DNA of 31,927 bases from a virus: IMG/VR virus record IMGVR_UViG_3300013114_000149, positions 1-31,927 of that record. One strand, written 5' to 3'. The position numbers and the translations under genes are program-made. The notes under the pieces are model-generated. The model did not search any database. It saw only the letters and a list, made by a program, of their open reading frames with translations, and had not been told where the DNA came from. Positions 8,142 through 16,557 of this stretch are shown here, piece by piece; the stretch's first letter is position 1; each line of letters starts with the position of its first letter.

Positions 8142-8156
8142 TACAATACTTATACT

Positions 8157-8164
8157 AATAAATA
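8157..8164 (+). promoter_or_regulatory. T4-late-like promoter box AATAAATA
   Basis: AATAAATA lies in the divergent gap 7 nt before the ATG at 8172. It predicts a late, leaderless or near-leaderless transcript for the large multidomain gene. A further ATG at 8166 is in the same frame; the 8172 start is preferred because the predicted transcription start falls at about 8171. Confidence 0.4.
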
Positions 8165-8171
8165 CATGTAT

Positions 8172-10166
8172 ATGAAACTTCATAATTTAGTAGGTCGCAG
8201 TCTGCTTAAAAATCGACGCAATTATAAACGCAGATCCAAATACGAAACTGGATATTCTGCTGATAATATGGTATATAGAAACATGATAAAGGGTGTCTAT
8301 GAGGATGTTCCAGAAGATGAGGACATGAATCCAGTTGGTCCAAGTTATGATGTACCAAAGTATTTGTACCATGCTACATTTACTAAAAACGTTCCTAGCA
8401 TTAAGCAAAAAGGATTGCTACAATTCCAGCCTAGTTTATGGATTAAAGGCCCAGGTGGTAGCAGATATAACGAAGAAGCAGGCATATTTGCCTTTGATGA
8501 TCCAGAAGATGCATTAAACTGGGCAGGTAAGATGGCTTGGGAGTTTCGTGACACAGACAAAGATATTTCCATTGTACGCATAGATATGGAAGATGAGATT
8601 TGGGATGATGACCCAGCAGAGGATCCATTTGTTTCTAACAAAGGCAGAGCATTGCGTAGTGGAGCAAATATTAAAGCAGATAGAATTGTAGATGCTATTA
8701 GGGTAGATGATTTAGGCAAACCCGGTGATCTTGGCATATCACGAGATGAGTGGTTAGCACAAGTTACCCCTAAACTACGCGAAGATACGATAGAAGAAAC
8801 CGCAGGTGTTGGTATAGTTACAAAACAAAATGCTACCAAAGACGTGCCGGTAGGTGGTGAATATAATAATCTTAAAAAACTACGTATGGGAAATAAGCCA
8901 AAAGTTCATACAGAAGGCGACATGGAAGCAGATCGCAAAGCAGGTATTAAATGGGTGGACGATCCAGATTGGAAACGTTTACACGATATTGATGATAGAA
9001 TGATACAGGCATATATGGACCATAAAAAACCTAAAGAAGAACTTCATGAAGGCATAAATGATCCACATATTTTTAAAGCGGTGTTTATGGCTGGTGGTCC
9101 TGGTTCAGGCAAAAGTCATATGGCGCGAGAATTACTTGGTGGTAGTGGACTTAAAGCAGTAAACACAGACCAAGCATTAGAATACTTAATGGCTAAACAT
9201 GATTTAGATCCTAAAATGCCCGATGAAGAGCAAGAAGAAAGAGACGTTCAACGTGATCGTGCTAAAGAATTAACAAGTAAGCGTAGTGCCAATTATATCG
9301 ATGGTAGATTGGGACTTATTATTGACGGTACTGCCAAAGACTATGAAAAAATAGCAAAAGCAAAGAAAGATTTAGAAGATCTTGGTTATGAGACTCGCAT
9401 GGTATTTGTTAATACCGATCTTGAAACAGCACAAGAGCGAAATATGAAACGTCCAGAACGCTCTGTTCCAGCAAAGTTAGTAAGAAAAGGATGGGAAATG
9501 GCCCAAGAAAACGCCGGAAAATTCCAAATGTTATTCGGCCAGCCTGGTCTTTATATTATAGAAAATTCAGAAAATTCAGAAAATGCAGAGCGTATAAACA
9601 AGGTACATGCTAATATGCGACAATGGTTATTAACACCAGTTACAAATAGAGAAGCATTGGATTGGATGGATCAACAGACAGGTTTTAGTGAAGGACTTGC
9701 TTCAATTACAGAAGATGCATGTGGTGATTGCTTTAGTAAAGCCGGCCGTGCTTTAATAGATACAGAAGAAAAACTACAAGATAATACAACACTAGTTCAT
9801 GCATTAGTGCGTGGCCAAGGTAAATTGGAAGGACGCAGATTCCCACACGCATGGACTGAGATGGGTGATGTAGTGTTTGACAATGCTAATGGTAATAATA
9901 TTGTAATGCGTAAGGAACAATATTACGCACTTGGCGGTGTTGAAGAAACAAAAGGCGCCTTTGCCAGGTATGAACATTATAAAGGTCTTTCCAATATGTT
10001 AAAACATGGTCATTGGGGTCCTTGGGATTTAGATGAGAGTTTGAATGAGGAGGAAAAGCCAGAGCATAGTAGCAGTATTGCTAATGCTTTAGAAGGTAAG
10101 AGTCCACATAAAAAAGGCACAAAGAAATATAAAAAGCACATGGCGGCAATGCACGCCAACATGTAA
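8172..10166 (+). CDS. Large multidomain protein: ADP-ribosyltransferase-like, P-loop kinase and papain-like regions, 664 aa
   Basis: Three regions are visible. (1) Residues ~60-180: KYLYHATF, then IKQKGLLQF and GIFAFDDPEDALNWAG, resembling ADP-ribosyltransferase/2'-phosphotransferase folds (H67 in the YHAT motif). (2) Residues ~300-470: Walker A AGGPGSGKS (307-315), VNTDQALEYL, LIIDGTAKD and MVFVNTDLETAQERN, like zeta-toxin or polynucleotide kinases. (3) Residues ~515-620: ACGDCFSKAGR, FPHAWTEMGDVVFD and HWGPWDL, where C517 or C520, H559 and D570 resemble a papain/NlpC-type triad. The tail (GKSPHKKGTKKYKKHMA) is strongly basic. It has a late-like promoter. T4 Alt, a packaged ADP-ribosyltransferase, is of similar size (682 aa), but homology is not claimed. 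An injected effector is a reasonable guess. Confidence 0.65.
   Translation: MKLHNLVGRSLLKNRRNYKRRSKYETGYSADNMVYRNMIKGVYEDVPEDEDMNPVGPSYDVPKYLYHATFTKNVPSIKQKGLLQFQPSLWIKGPGGSRYNEEAGIFAFDDPEDALNWAGKMAWEFRDTDKDISIVRIDMEDEIWDDDPAEDPFVSNKGRALRSGANIKADRIVDAIRVDDLGKPGDLGISRDEWLAQVTPKLREDTIEETAGVGIVTKQNATKDVPVGGEYNNLKKLRMGNKPKVHTEGDMEADRKAGIKWVDDPDWKRLHDIDDRMIQAYMDHKKPKEELHEGINDPHIFKAVFMAGGPGSGKSHMARELLGGSGLKAVNTDQALEYLMAKHDLDPKMPDEEQEERDVQRDRAKELTSKRSANYIDGRLGLIIDGTAKDYEKIAKAKKDLEDLGYETRMVFVNTDLETAQERNMKRPERSVPAKLVRKGWEMAQENAGKFQMLFGQPGLYIIENSENSENAERINKVHANMRQWLLTPVTNREALDWMDQQTGFSEGLASITEDACGDCFSKAGRALIDTEEKLQDNTTLVHALVRGQGKLEGRRFPHAWTEMGDVVFDNANGNNIVMRKEQYYALGGVEETKGAFARYEHYKGLSNMLKHGHWGPWDLDESLNEEEKPEHSSSIANALEGKSPHKKGTKKYKKHMAAMHANM
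9561..9587 (+). repeat. Triple 9-nt tandem repeat
   Basis: GAAAATTCA occurs twice in tandem followed by GAAAATGCA, encoding Glu-Asn-Ser, Glu-Asn-Ser, Glu-Asn-Ala. It falls just after the kinase-like region and looks like a short in-frame expansion in a linker. Confidence 0.7.
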
Positions 10167-10177
10167 TCAGATTCTGC

Positions 10178-10206
10178 TTGACACAACACTAAAAACGCTA
10201 TATAAT
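10178..10206 (+). promoter_or_regulatory. Consensus sigma70 promoter, predicted leaderless
   Basis: TTGACA (10178-10183), a 17-nt spacer and TATAAT (10201-10206): perfect consensus boxes and spacing. The ATG at 10214 starts 7 nt after the -10 box, so the mRNA would begin at or 1 nt before the start codon. There is no Shine-Dalgarno. Confidence 0.85.
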
Positions 10207-10213
10207 ATAATGT

Positions 10214-10543
10214 ATGCCTGATAGACAATTACACTTCTATATTAACAGCGATTGGGATTTCAAACCACCCGTAGTACGAATATGGGTTAATGGTTATTTA
10301 ATTACTGAAAGAGCAATAACTCCACAAAAGAAATTTAATGAATATTTAGAAGAAATAGTTGTTATAAACCTTAAAAAAGGAAATAATAAAATAGTAGTTG
10401 AAAATATTAAAACCGCACTAGCAGATGTAGAATTATTAAAAATAATAGTGGATAAAATAGGAGATGAAACTGGAAAACATTCAATTGAATGTCCAATTAC
10501 TACTAAAGATGGCATAACTTACGAAGCAAATTTAAAAATATAA
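10214..10543 (+). CDS. Small beta-sandwich, carbohydrate-binding-module-like protein, 109 aa (paralogue 4)
   Basis: A single-domain member of the same beta-sandwich group as the 3850-5873 genes: paired strands VVRIWVNGYLITER and NKIVVENIKT, then VELLKIIVDKIG. Its length fits one jelly-roll carbohydrate-binding module, which may define the minimal repeat unit of the family. Unlike the 3850 and 4475 members it has a strong host-type promoter rather than a late-like box, suggesting early transcription. The stop overlaps the next ATG (TAATG). Ligand unknown. Confidence 0.5.
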   Translation: MPDRQLHFYINSDWDFKPPVVRIWVNGYLITERAITPQKKFNEYLEEIVVINLKKGNNKIVVENIKTALADVELLKIIVDKIGDETGKHSIECPITTKDGITYEANLKI

Positions 10544-11244
10544 TGTTACGATTTAAATTAATACCAACAGTAGATAAAGCAACATATTTTGTCAAAATTA
10601 ATAATAAAATTATTGATCATGGCATTTTATATACAAACGATAAACCTGCTTGGTCTCAACGACAACCAATAACATTAGAATATAAAGGCATTACTTTTAA
10701 GAATTCTGAAAAGGATAATTATGTATCTGTATGTTGTACTAATGCTGGTTCAGGTAGAGAAATATATATACAAGAAATTCAAGTGGATGATGTTGAAGTC
10801 GTTGCTGAGGGATTAGGAGTATCTTATCGTGAAGATGCAAATTTTCATGTTCACCATATAGTTAGTGGATGCAGTAAAAATCTTGATGCAGTAATGAACC
10901 ATGATTATAGTGATGTTGTTATAATGGACAGAGCAGGGGTTGCGGGGGAATTCATAGTTGTTGTAAAACAAGACACTGGATGGATAGCATGTTGGGATGA
11001 ACATTTATATTTTGCAAAGGATGACATTACGTTTAAAGAACGAGAATATTTCCATCCGCCACCAACACTACCAGGCCCACCACCACCACTAACACCGGCT
11101 CAAGAACGTTATAAGAAAGCAATGAAAGCAAGCAAGATAGAGAAAATATTAAAACCACATGATAATGCAATAAGAGAAAGAGTAGTCTTGCCAGAATGGT
11201 ATGATTCATCATCCAATGATGATGAAATTAAAAAATCAACATAA
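10543..11244 (+). CDS. Beta-sandwich protein with Pro-rich linker and charged tail, 233 aa (paralogue 5)
   Basis: Residues 1-95 follow the shared pattern (ATYFVKINNKIID, NYVSVCCTN, EIYIQEIQVDDVEVV). Residues ~95-170 form a second mostly beta region ending FKEREYF. Then comes a proline-rich linker (PPPTLPGPPPPLTPAQ, about residues 173-188) and a basic-to-acidic helical tail ending in SSSNDDEIKKST. The linker and tail suggest that the domain is displayed away from an anchoring part. It is translationally coupled to the 10214 gene (overlapping TAATG). Role in the virion or on the host surface is inferred only. Confidence 0.5.
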   Translation: MLRFKLIPTVDKATYFVKINNKIIDHGILYTNDKPAWSQRQPITLEYKGITFKNSEKDNYVSVCCTNAGSGREIYIQEIQVDDVEVVAEGLGVSYREDANFHVHHIVSGCSKNLDAVMNHDYSDVVIMDRAGVAGEFIVVVKQDTGWIACWDEHLYFAKDDITFKEREYFHPPPTLPGPPPPLTPAQERYKKAMKASKIEKILKPHDNAIRERVVLPEWYDSSSNDDEIKKST

Positions 11245-11255
11245 GGAATAATATT

Positions 11256-11468
11256 ATGAATTTAAAAAGAGAAATGATATCAGTACATGAAAGACTTGAT
11301 AAAATTGAGGAGGCAATTTCAGGGTTGTTAATATCACCGCCTCCAGCAAAAGCCAAAACAACAAAAAAAGTTGCGGCAAAAAAGAAAGCAAAAACAACCA
11401 AGAAAAAAGTTGTAGACACAACGGCTGTTAAAACAACATCAGATGATATTGCAAAGGTAGAAATGTAA
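11256..11468 (+). CDS. Small Lys/Ala-rich protein with histone-H1-like tail, 70 aa
   Basis: The first ~25 residues form an amphipathic helix (MNLKREMISVHERLDKIEEA) that could dimerise as a coiled coil. Residues ~29-52 are Lys/Ala/Thr-rich with a near-repeat (AKTTKKVAAKKKAKTTKKKV), like histone H1-type or other non-specific DNA-binding tails. An AAGGAATAA Shine-Dalgarno precedes the ATG. The next gene, a DsbA-like DNA-binding protein, overlaps its stop codon (TAATG), so a joint role on phage DNA is plausible. No named family is recognised. Confidence 0.55.
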   Translation: MNLKREMISVHERLDKIEEAISGLLISPPPAKAKTTKKVAAKKKAKTTKKKVVDTTAVKTTSDDIAKVEM

Positions 11469-11731
11469 TGGCACATGGCGGATCATATACCCCAGAAGAA
11501 AAAGCAAGGCTAACACAATTAATTGGTGAAGGCACCCGCGTATTACAAGAAGTAGACGACCTTAAAGAAGGATTGCGTGATACTGTAAAAGCGATTGCTG
11601 AAGAAATGGATTGTAAGCCAGCAATTCTTAATAAAGCAATACGTACAGCATACAAATCAAATTGGCAGGAACAATTAGCAGATATTAGTGATCTAGAAGG
11701 AATTCTAGAAACAGTTGGTAAAACTTTATAA
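11468..11731 (+). CDS. dsbA: DsbA-like double-stranded DNA-binding protein, 87 aa
   Basis: An all-helical 87-aa protein similar in length and pattern to T4 DsbA (89 aa), the double-stranded-DNA-binding protein linked to late transcription. Features are a first helix pair (EEKARLTQLIGEGTRVL), then LKEGLRDTVKAIAEEMDCKPAILNKAIRTAY, where T4 DsbA has a comparable acidic helix-turn-helix region, and an acidic C-terminus. It overlaps the end of the Lys-rich small protein gene. The assignment rests on pattern and context; the sequence is divergent. Confidence 0.6.
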   Translation: MAHGGSYTPEEKARLTQLIGEGTRVLQEVDDLKEGLRDTVKAIAEEMDCKPAILNKAIRTAYKSNWQEQLADISDLEGILETVGKTL

Positions 11732-11792
11732 TAGTGTATTATTACTGCTTATTTAAGTAGTAAATAAAGTATAACATTTAGGAGCGATGTAG

Positions 11793-12881
11793 GTGTTAAA
11801 CATTAGAGAGATACCAATCGGCTCACACGAGCGAGTAATTCGTGCCACAGACGATACAACAGGCTTAGATGCCATAGTAGCGATACATAACACAAAGTTA
11901 GGACCCGCCTTAGGCGGGTGTCGTTATCTTAAGTATGATAGTTATGATGAACAGCGTTTAGATGCATTACGTCTATCAAAAGGCATGACTTATAAAAATG
12001 CCTTAGCAGGATTGCATTTTGGTGGTGGTAAATCTACTATAAATGCTAACACAGCAAAATCCCCTGACTTATGGAGATCATTTGCAGAAGTATTAAACTA
12101 CACAGCAGGCACATATTATGGTGCTGGAGATGTAGGAACTGTTGTAAGTGATTTAGATCAAATACACAAACACACGCAATATGTAGTAGGTTTTGGTGGT
12201 CAAGATTCAGGCTGGTCTACAGCATATGGTTTATACTGTGCTACTAAAGGATTATTAAGAGTATTAGATGATACTCCTAAAGTTAATTGGACTAATAAAA
12301 CATTCTCAGTAGTTGGGTTAGGCAAAGTTGGAAGTAGACTAATTAATTTTTTATCAAAACATCCAGTTAAAGTTTATTGCACAGATATAAAAAGAAAAAC
12401 ATATAAAAATTTACAGCAGGCCTTAGACAATTTACAACCGCATCCTCAATTTGAGTTAGTTTGGTGTAAAGATGATAATGAAATACACGACATTGCCACA
12501 GACGTATATATGCCCTGTGCGTTAGGCGGCACAGTTACCCCAGAATTTATTAAAACTTTTAAAAGCAAATCTATATGCGGCGGAGCAAACAATCAATTAC
12601 GCACAACTGACGATGGAGATATATTACACAAAGAAGGTATATTATATGTTCCTGATTATCTTGCTAATGCTGGCGGTGTAATTTTTATTAGTGCCGCATC
12701 TAATATAACACACGATATAACAGCAACACTTGATGTAGAATGGAGTAATCCAATGGTAAAACCAAAATTAATGGCATTACATGAAAAAGCATATGATATA
12801 CTTAAAACTAGTCAAGAAGAAGATAAACCAACCACCAAAGTAGCAAAAGAAATGGTAGAAAAAAAGTTAAAAGGCTTGTAA
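11793..12881 (+). CDS. Leucine/valine-type amino acid dehydrogenase, 362 aa
   Basis: Complete Glu/Leu/Phe/Val dehydrogenase-family enzyme, closest in pattern to leucine dehydrogenase (~364 aa), which oxidatively deaminates branched-chain amino acids with NAD+. Visible are LGPALGGCR, GMTYKNALAGLHFGGGK (K68 and catalytic K80, at the same positions as in Bacillus LeuDH), GAGDVGT with D113, the Rossmann GLGKVG (175-180), a GGANNQL motif and PDYLANAGGV. The usual Glu before the catalytic Asp (AEDVGT) is Gly here. It starts at GTG with an AGGAGCG Shine-Dalgarno. Located between the DsbA-like gene and gp43. A metabolic gene unusual for a phage; reaction direction and substrate are not determined. 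Confidence 0.9.
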   Translation: MLNIREIPIGSHERVIRATDDTTGLDAIVAIHNTKLGPALGGCRYLKYDSYDEQRLDALRLSKGMTYKNALAGLHFGGGKSTINANTAKSPDLWRSFAEVLNYTAGTYYGAGDVGTVVSDLDQIHKHTQYVVGFGGQDSGWSTAYGLYCATKGLLRVLDDTPKVNWTNKTFSVVGLGKVGSRLINFLSKHPVKVYCTDIKRKTYKNLQQALDNLQPHPQFELVWCKDDNEIHDIATDVYMPCALGGTVTPEFIKTFKSKSICGGANNQLRTTDDGDILHKEGILYVPDYLANAGGVIFISAASNITHDITATLDVEWSNPMVKPKLMALHEKAYDILKTSQEEDKPTTKVAKEMVEKKLKGL

Positions 12882-12904
12882 TTTTTGTACTTATCTGTTA
12901 TAAT
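12876..12904 (+). promoter_or_regulatory. Sigma70-type promoter for gp43, predicted leaderless
   Basis: TTGTAA (12876-12881, overlapping the stop of the dehydrogenase gene), a 17-nt spacer and TATAAT (12899-12904). Exactly 6 nt follow before the gp43 ATG at 12911, which would be the first base of the transcript. No Shine-Dalgarno is present. Confidence 0.7.
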
Positions 12905-12910
12905 TAGTTA

Positions 12911-15562
12911 ATGTATATTGATGCTTATCTAGATAAAGAACAGGAACGCATCCACGTAGCGGAGCGAATTGACGGCAAACGTCAATACAAACAGTACCCC
13001 GTAGAGTATGTTTTTTATTTTGACGATATAAAAGGAAAGCATAAAACTATACACGATAGACCTGTTAGCAGGTTTTATTCTAAAAACAAAAAAGAGTTCA
13101 ATAGAGAACTCAAAATTAACAGCAGGAATCAGATCTATGAAAGCGACATTAATCCGATCTTTAGGTGTCTTGCTAATAATTATCTTGGCGCCGATTCTCC
13201 TATTCTTAATATTTGCTATGTAGACATTGAAGCAGATTTTGATCCGGAAAAAGGATTTAGTGAGCCTAACGACCCCACGGCACCAATAACTGCTATTACT
13301 GTATATCTCAGTCAACTACAGCAGTTGGTAACATTAGCATTGAAACCAAAAACAATGCACGAAGACATAGCACAAAGCGTTGCGAAACACTTTGACAATA
13401 CATTTGTTTTTAATAGCGAAGCACAATTATTACAAACATTCTTAGACCTATTAGATGACAGTGATATTATAACTGGCTGGAACAGTGAAGGATATGACTT
13501 ACCATATCTTGTTAATAGAGTTACTCGCGTATTAAGCAGAGATGATACAAGACGTTTTTGTTTATGGGATCAATTTCCAAAAAAATTCTCATATGAGAAA
13601 TATGGGGGAGAGCAAACTAGTTTTAATTTAACAGGTAGAGTGCATTTAGATTATTTAGAACTGTATCGCAAATATACATATCATGAAATGCATAGTTACA
13701 GTCTAGACACTGTAGCAGATTATGAGTTGCAAGACAAAAAAGTTCCATATGAGGGCACATTAGATCAATTATATAACACAGACTTTGAGAAGTTTATAGA
13801 GTATAACAGGCAGGATGTTATGCTTATTGTACGATTAGATGAGAAACTAAGATTTATTGATTTAGCAAATGAACTCGCACATCAAAACACTGTACTATTA
13901 CCCACAACAATGGGAGCAGTAGCAGTAACAGAGCAAGCAATTATTAATGAGGCACACGCACAAGGATTAGTAGTTCCTAACAAACCCGACAGGGATGACA
14001 GCAAAACAGTTACGGCCGCGGGTGCGTATGTTGCAACACCTAAAAAAGGATTACATCATTGGATTGGCTCAGTAGATATAAACAGTCTGTATCCAAGTGC
14101 TATACGAGCATTAAACATGGGTCCGGAAACTATCATAGGGCAATTACGTCCTACAATGACACAAAATCATATCAATAAAATCGTAGCATCAGGCAAATCA
14201 CAAGCAGATGGCTGGGAAGGATTATTTGGCTCGTTAGAGTATGAAGCAGTAATGAATAGAGAGTCTAGCACAGAGATTACTATTGACTGGGAGGATGGTA
14301 AAGAAGAAGTTAAAACAGCAATGGAAATACATGGTATGGTATTTGGTAAGCATGGCAATAAATTGTTATTAAGTGCTAACGGGACATTGTTTACGAATGA
14401 TAGAAAAGGAATCATTCCAGGACTTCTGGAAAAGTGGTATGCTGAACGTAAAGAGATGCAAGCAAAATTGCATAAGGCAAAAACACAAAAAGATATTGTG
14501 TTTTGGGATAAAAGACAACTTGTAAAGAAAATTAATCTAAATAGTTTATATGGTGCATTATTAAATCCATATTGTAGATTCTTTGACATACGTTTAGGAC
14601 AAAGCACTACGTTATGTGGTAGGACTATTACAAAACATATGGCAAGTTATATAAACAAAATTATAACAGGCGAGTATGAGCATGATGGCAATTCTATTAT
14701 ATACGGAGATACAGATAGTTGTTATTTCTCAACATATGATATACTCAAAGAGGATATTAAAAAAGGAAGCATTCCATGGGATAAAGAATCAGTTATTGAA
14801 CTATATGATAACGTAGCAGAGGAAGTTAATAAATCATTCCCAGCATTTATGGCACAGAGTTTTAACTGCACGATGGAATTGGGAGAGATTATTAAGTGTG
14901 GGCGTGAGATTGTCGCAAGTAGCGGACTGTTTATAACTAAAAAGCGTTATGCTACACTCATATATGATTTAGAGGGCAAACGTGTTGACCAGGATGGGCC
15001 AGGCAAAGTAAAAGCAATGGGTATGGACTTAAAGAGATCAGATACGCCAGTAATTATGCAAGACTTTCTAAATATATTATTATTAGATGTTTTAACGAAC
15101 GCACAAGAAGCGGAAGTTATAGAGAAAATTAAAGCATTTAAATTTGACTTTGCCGACAAGCCAGGATGGGAAAAAGGAACTCCAAAAAGGGTAAATAATT
15201 TAACAATGTATACTAAACGCGAGCAACGCGAAGGTAAAGCAAATATGCCAGGACATGTTAGAGCGGCAATGAATTGGAACAATTTGCGTGATATGAATAG
15301 CGACAAGTATAGTATGCAAATAATGGATGGTGCTAAAACTATTGTATGTAAATTGAAATCAAATCCAATGGGTATTAAAAGTGTAGCATATCCAATTGAC
15401 GAGGCAAGATTGCCAGAATGGTTTAAGGGACTTCCATTTGATCATATCGCTATGGAAGAAACAATCATCGATAAGAAAATAGGAAATTTATTGAATGTTA
15501 TGAAGTGGGATCTGAAACAAGGAACTTCACGTAGTACATTTGATGATTTATTTGAATTATGA
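12911..15562 (+). CDS. 43: T4-type family-B DNA polymerase (gp43), 883 aa
   Basis: Replicative DNA polymerase with 3'-5' exonuclease. Exo I is YVDIEAD (D105, E107), Exo II is GWNSEGYD (189-196) and Exo III is YNRQD (298-302). Polymerase motif A is DINSLYPS (389-396), motif B is KKINLNSLYGALLNP (539-553) and motif C is YGDTDS (598-603). The extreme C-terminus, STFDDLFEL, has the aromatic/hydrophobic pattern expected of a clamp-binding peptide. Length is close to T4 gp43 (898 aa) and all catalytic aspartates are present. The following methyltransferase ATG overlaps its stop (ATGA), and the clamp gene lies one gene downstream. Confidence 0.97.
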   Translation: MYIDAYLDKEQERIHVAERIDGKRQYKQYPVEYVFYFDDIKGKHKTIHDRPVSRFYSKNKKEFNRELKINSRNQIYESDINPIFRCLANNYLGADSPILNICYVDIEADFDPEKGFSEPNDPTAPITAITVYLSQLQQLVTLALKPKTMHEDIAQSVAKHFDNTFVFNSEAQLLQTFLDLLDDSDIITGWNSEGYDLPYLVNRVTRVLSRDDTRRFCLWDQFPKKFSYEKYGGEQTSFNLTGRVHLDYLELYRKYTYHEMHSYSLDTVADYELQDKKVPYEGTLDQLYNTDFEKFIEYNRQDVMLIVRLDEKLRFIDLANELAHQNTVLLPTTMGAVAVTEQAIINEAHAQGLVVPNKPDRDDSKTVTAAGAYVATPKKGLHHWIGSVDINSLYPSAIRALNMGPETIIGQLRPTMTQNHINKIVASGKSQADGWEGLFGSLEYEAVMNRESSTEITIDWEDGKEEVKTAMEIHGMVFGKHGNKLLLSANGTLFTNDRKGIIPGLLEKWYAERKEMQAKLHKAKTQKDIVFWDKRQLVKKINLNSLYGALLNPYCRFFDIRLGQSTTLCGRTITKHMASYINKIITGEYEHDGNSIIYGDTDSCYFSTYDILKEDIKKGSIPWDKESVIELYDNVAEEVNKSFPAFMAQSFNCTMELGEIIKCGREIVASSGLFITKKRYATLIYDLEGKRVDQDGPGKVKAMGMDLKRSDTPVIMQDFLNILLLDVLTNAQEAEVIEKIKAFKFDFADKPGWEKGTPKRVNNLTMYTKREQREGKANMPGHVRAAMNWNNLRDMNSDKYSMQIMDGAKTIVCKLKSNPMGIKSVAYPIDEARLPEWFKGLPFDHIAMEETIIDKKIGNLLNVMKWDLKQGTSRSTFDDLFEL

Positions 15563-16503
15563 ACTTATTAGAATATATTAGAGAACGAGAATTATTAGAT
15601 AAACTTGATACTAGTGCTATACATGAAAACTATAATACTATTAGAGAATTATATAGGCAAACAGTTATAGAACATTCACATTTAACATTAGATAGTTTTG
15701 TGCATTGTATGAAATTTGTTGATGAAGAAATAGCAAATACTAATAAAAAATTAGAAGAAATATTTAATAAAGAAATACAGCCTCCACGTCTAAAGCAAAG
15801 TTATGCAAACTATGAAAATAAAAGACGTATGGATGTACGACTCATAGAAGATGACTATTGGACACCTGAATTTAAATTAACCGTTTGTTCAAAAATAAAA
15901 AAGTATGTTGATTTTCAATATCCTGGTTGTGAAATTGGACCACGATCTCATTATTGGACTAAAGAATTGGGTGGATTTGATCCATTATATCTTGTAGGTC
16001 CTGATTTAAATATGATTCAACATGTTGCAGAGCATTTTAATCCAATATATCAACGTAGATTACGGGTATATCAATTAGAAGATAGTATGGATTTTAGTTA
16101 TCTTCCTCAAAAAGCATTTTCATTTGTGTTTAGTTTATATCATTTTGAATTCTTACCGTATGACATGATTGACAAATATTTGGCAGGTATTTATAAAGTA
16201 TTAAGTCCTGGCGGCATTGCGTTTTTAACTTATGCTAACTGTTTAATGGAAAAATCTGCTGAAAAATTTGAAGACTCGTATTATTGTTATATGACAAATC
16301 ACTTAATGGAAGGACTGGCTAATAAAAACGGATTTGATATGATGGAACAAGAAGATTTTCAATTTAGAATGAGTTGGGTTATACTTCAAAAACCTGGTAA
16401 ATTCCAACCAGGAATTAAACGAGTTCCAAGTGTTGGATTTCTTAATGAGGGCGATATACCGGAAGTAGGCCAGCATAACATAACATCAGTAACAGCACCA
16501 TAA
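15559..16503 (+). CDS. SAM-dependent methyltransferase-like protein, 314 aa
   Basis: The N-terminal ~75 residues are helical and charged (begins MNLLEYIRERELLDK). A class-I methyltransferase-like Rossmann core follows: GCEIGPRSHYW as the SAM-binding loop (about residues 121-131), FSFVFSLYHFEFLPYD as motif IV, and LAGIYKVLSPGGIAFLTYAN as the post-motif helix and strand with PGG. It overlaps the gp43 stop by 4 nt, so it is translated with the polymerase. The target is unknown (DNA, RNA or small molecule); the position next to gp43 makes nucleic acid attractive. The start of the neighbouring 51-aa ORF at 18764 (MTLLEYIQQR) resembles its own N-terminus. Confidence 0.6.
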   Translation: MNLLEYIRERELLDKLDTSAIHENYNTIRELYRQTVIEHSHLTLDSFVHCMKFVDEEIANTNKKLEEIFNKEIQPPRLKQSYANYENKRRMDVRLIEDDYWTPEFKLTVCSKIKKYVDFQYPGCEIGPRSHYWTKELGGFDPLYLVGPDLNMIQHVAEHFNPIYQRRLRVYQLEDSMDFSYLPQKAFSFVFSLYHFEFLPYDMIDKYLAGIYKVLSPGGIAFLTYANCLMEKSAEKFEDSYYCYMTNHLMEGLANKNGFDMMEQEDFQFRMSWVILQKPGKFQPGIKRVPSVGFLNEGDIPEVGQHNITSVTAP

Positions 16504-16505
16504 TC

Positions 16506-16534
16506 TTGACAATTAATCAATTTTATAATATAAT
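16506..16534 (+). promoter_or_regulatory. Consensus sigma70 promoter for the clamp operon
   Basis: TTGACA (16506-16511), a 17-nt spacer and TATAAT (16529-16534) are both perfect. The predicted start near 16541 gives a 17-nt leader containing AGGAG before the ATG at 16558. This is an ordinary leadered promoter, in contrast to the leaderless ones at gp43, guaC and ferredoxin. Confidence 0.85.
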
Positions 16535-16557
16535 ATACTTTAACGTAGGAGTAATCA

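Noticed and set aside
8142-8183. Longer start (ATG at 8181-8183, minus) for the radical-SAM gene
   Set aside because: It adds a hydrophobic stretch not typical of this family and would overlap the divergent gene and its promoter.
8345-8839. 164-codon minus-strand ORF opposite the multidomain gene
   Set aside because: Ser-rich mirror of a real coding frame; no start signal and no family resemblance.
11787-11792. ATG-TAG minimal ORF just before the dehydrogenase GTG
   Set aside because: A start-stop pair could in principle regulate translation, but a single occurrence next to a normal AGGAG site is not evidence.
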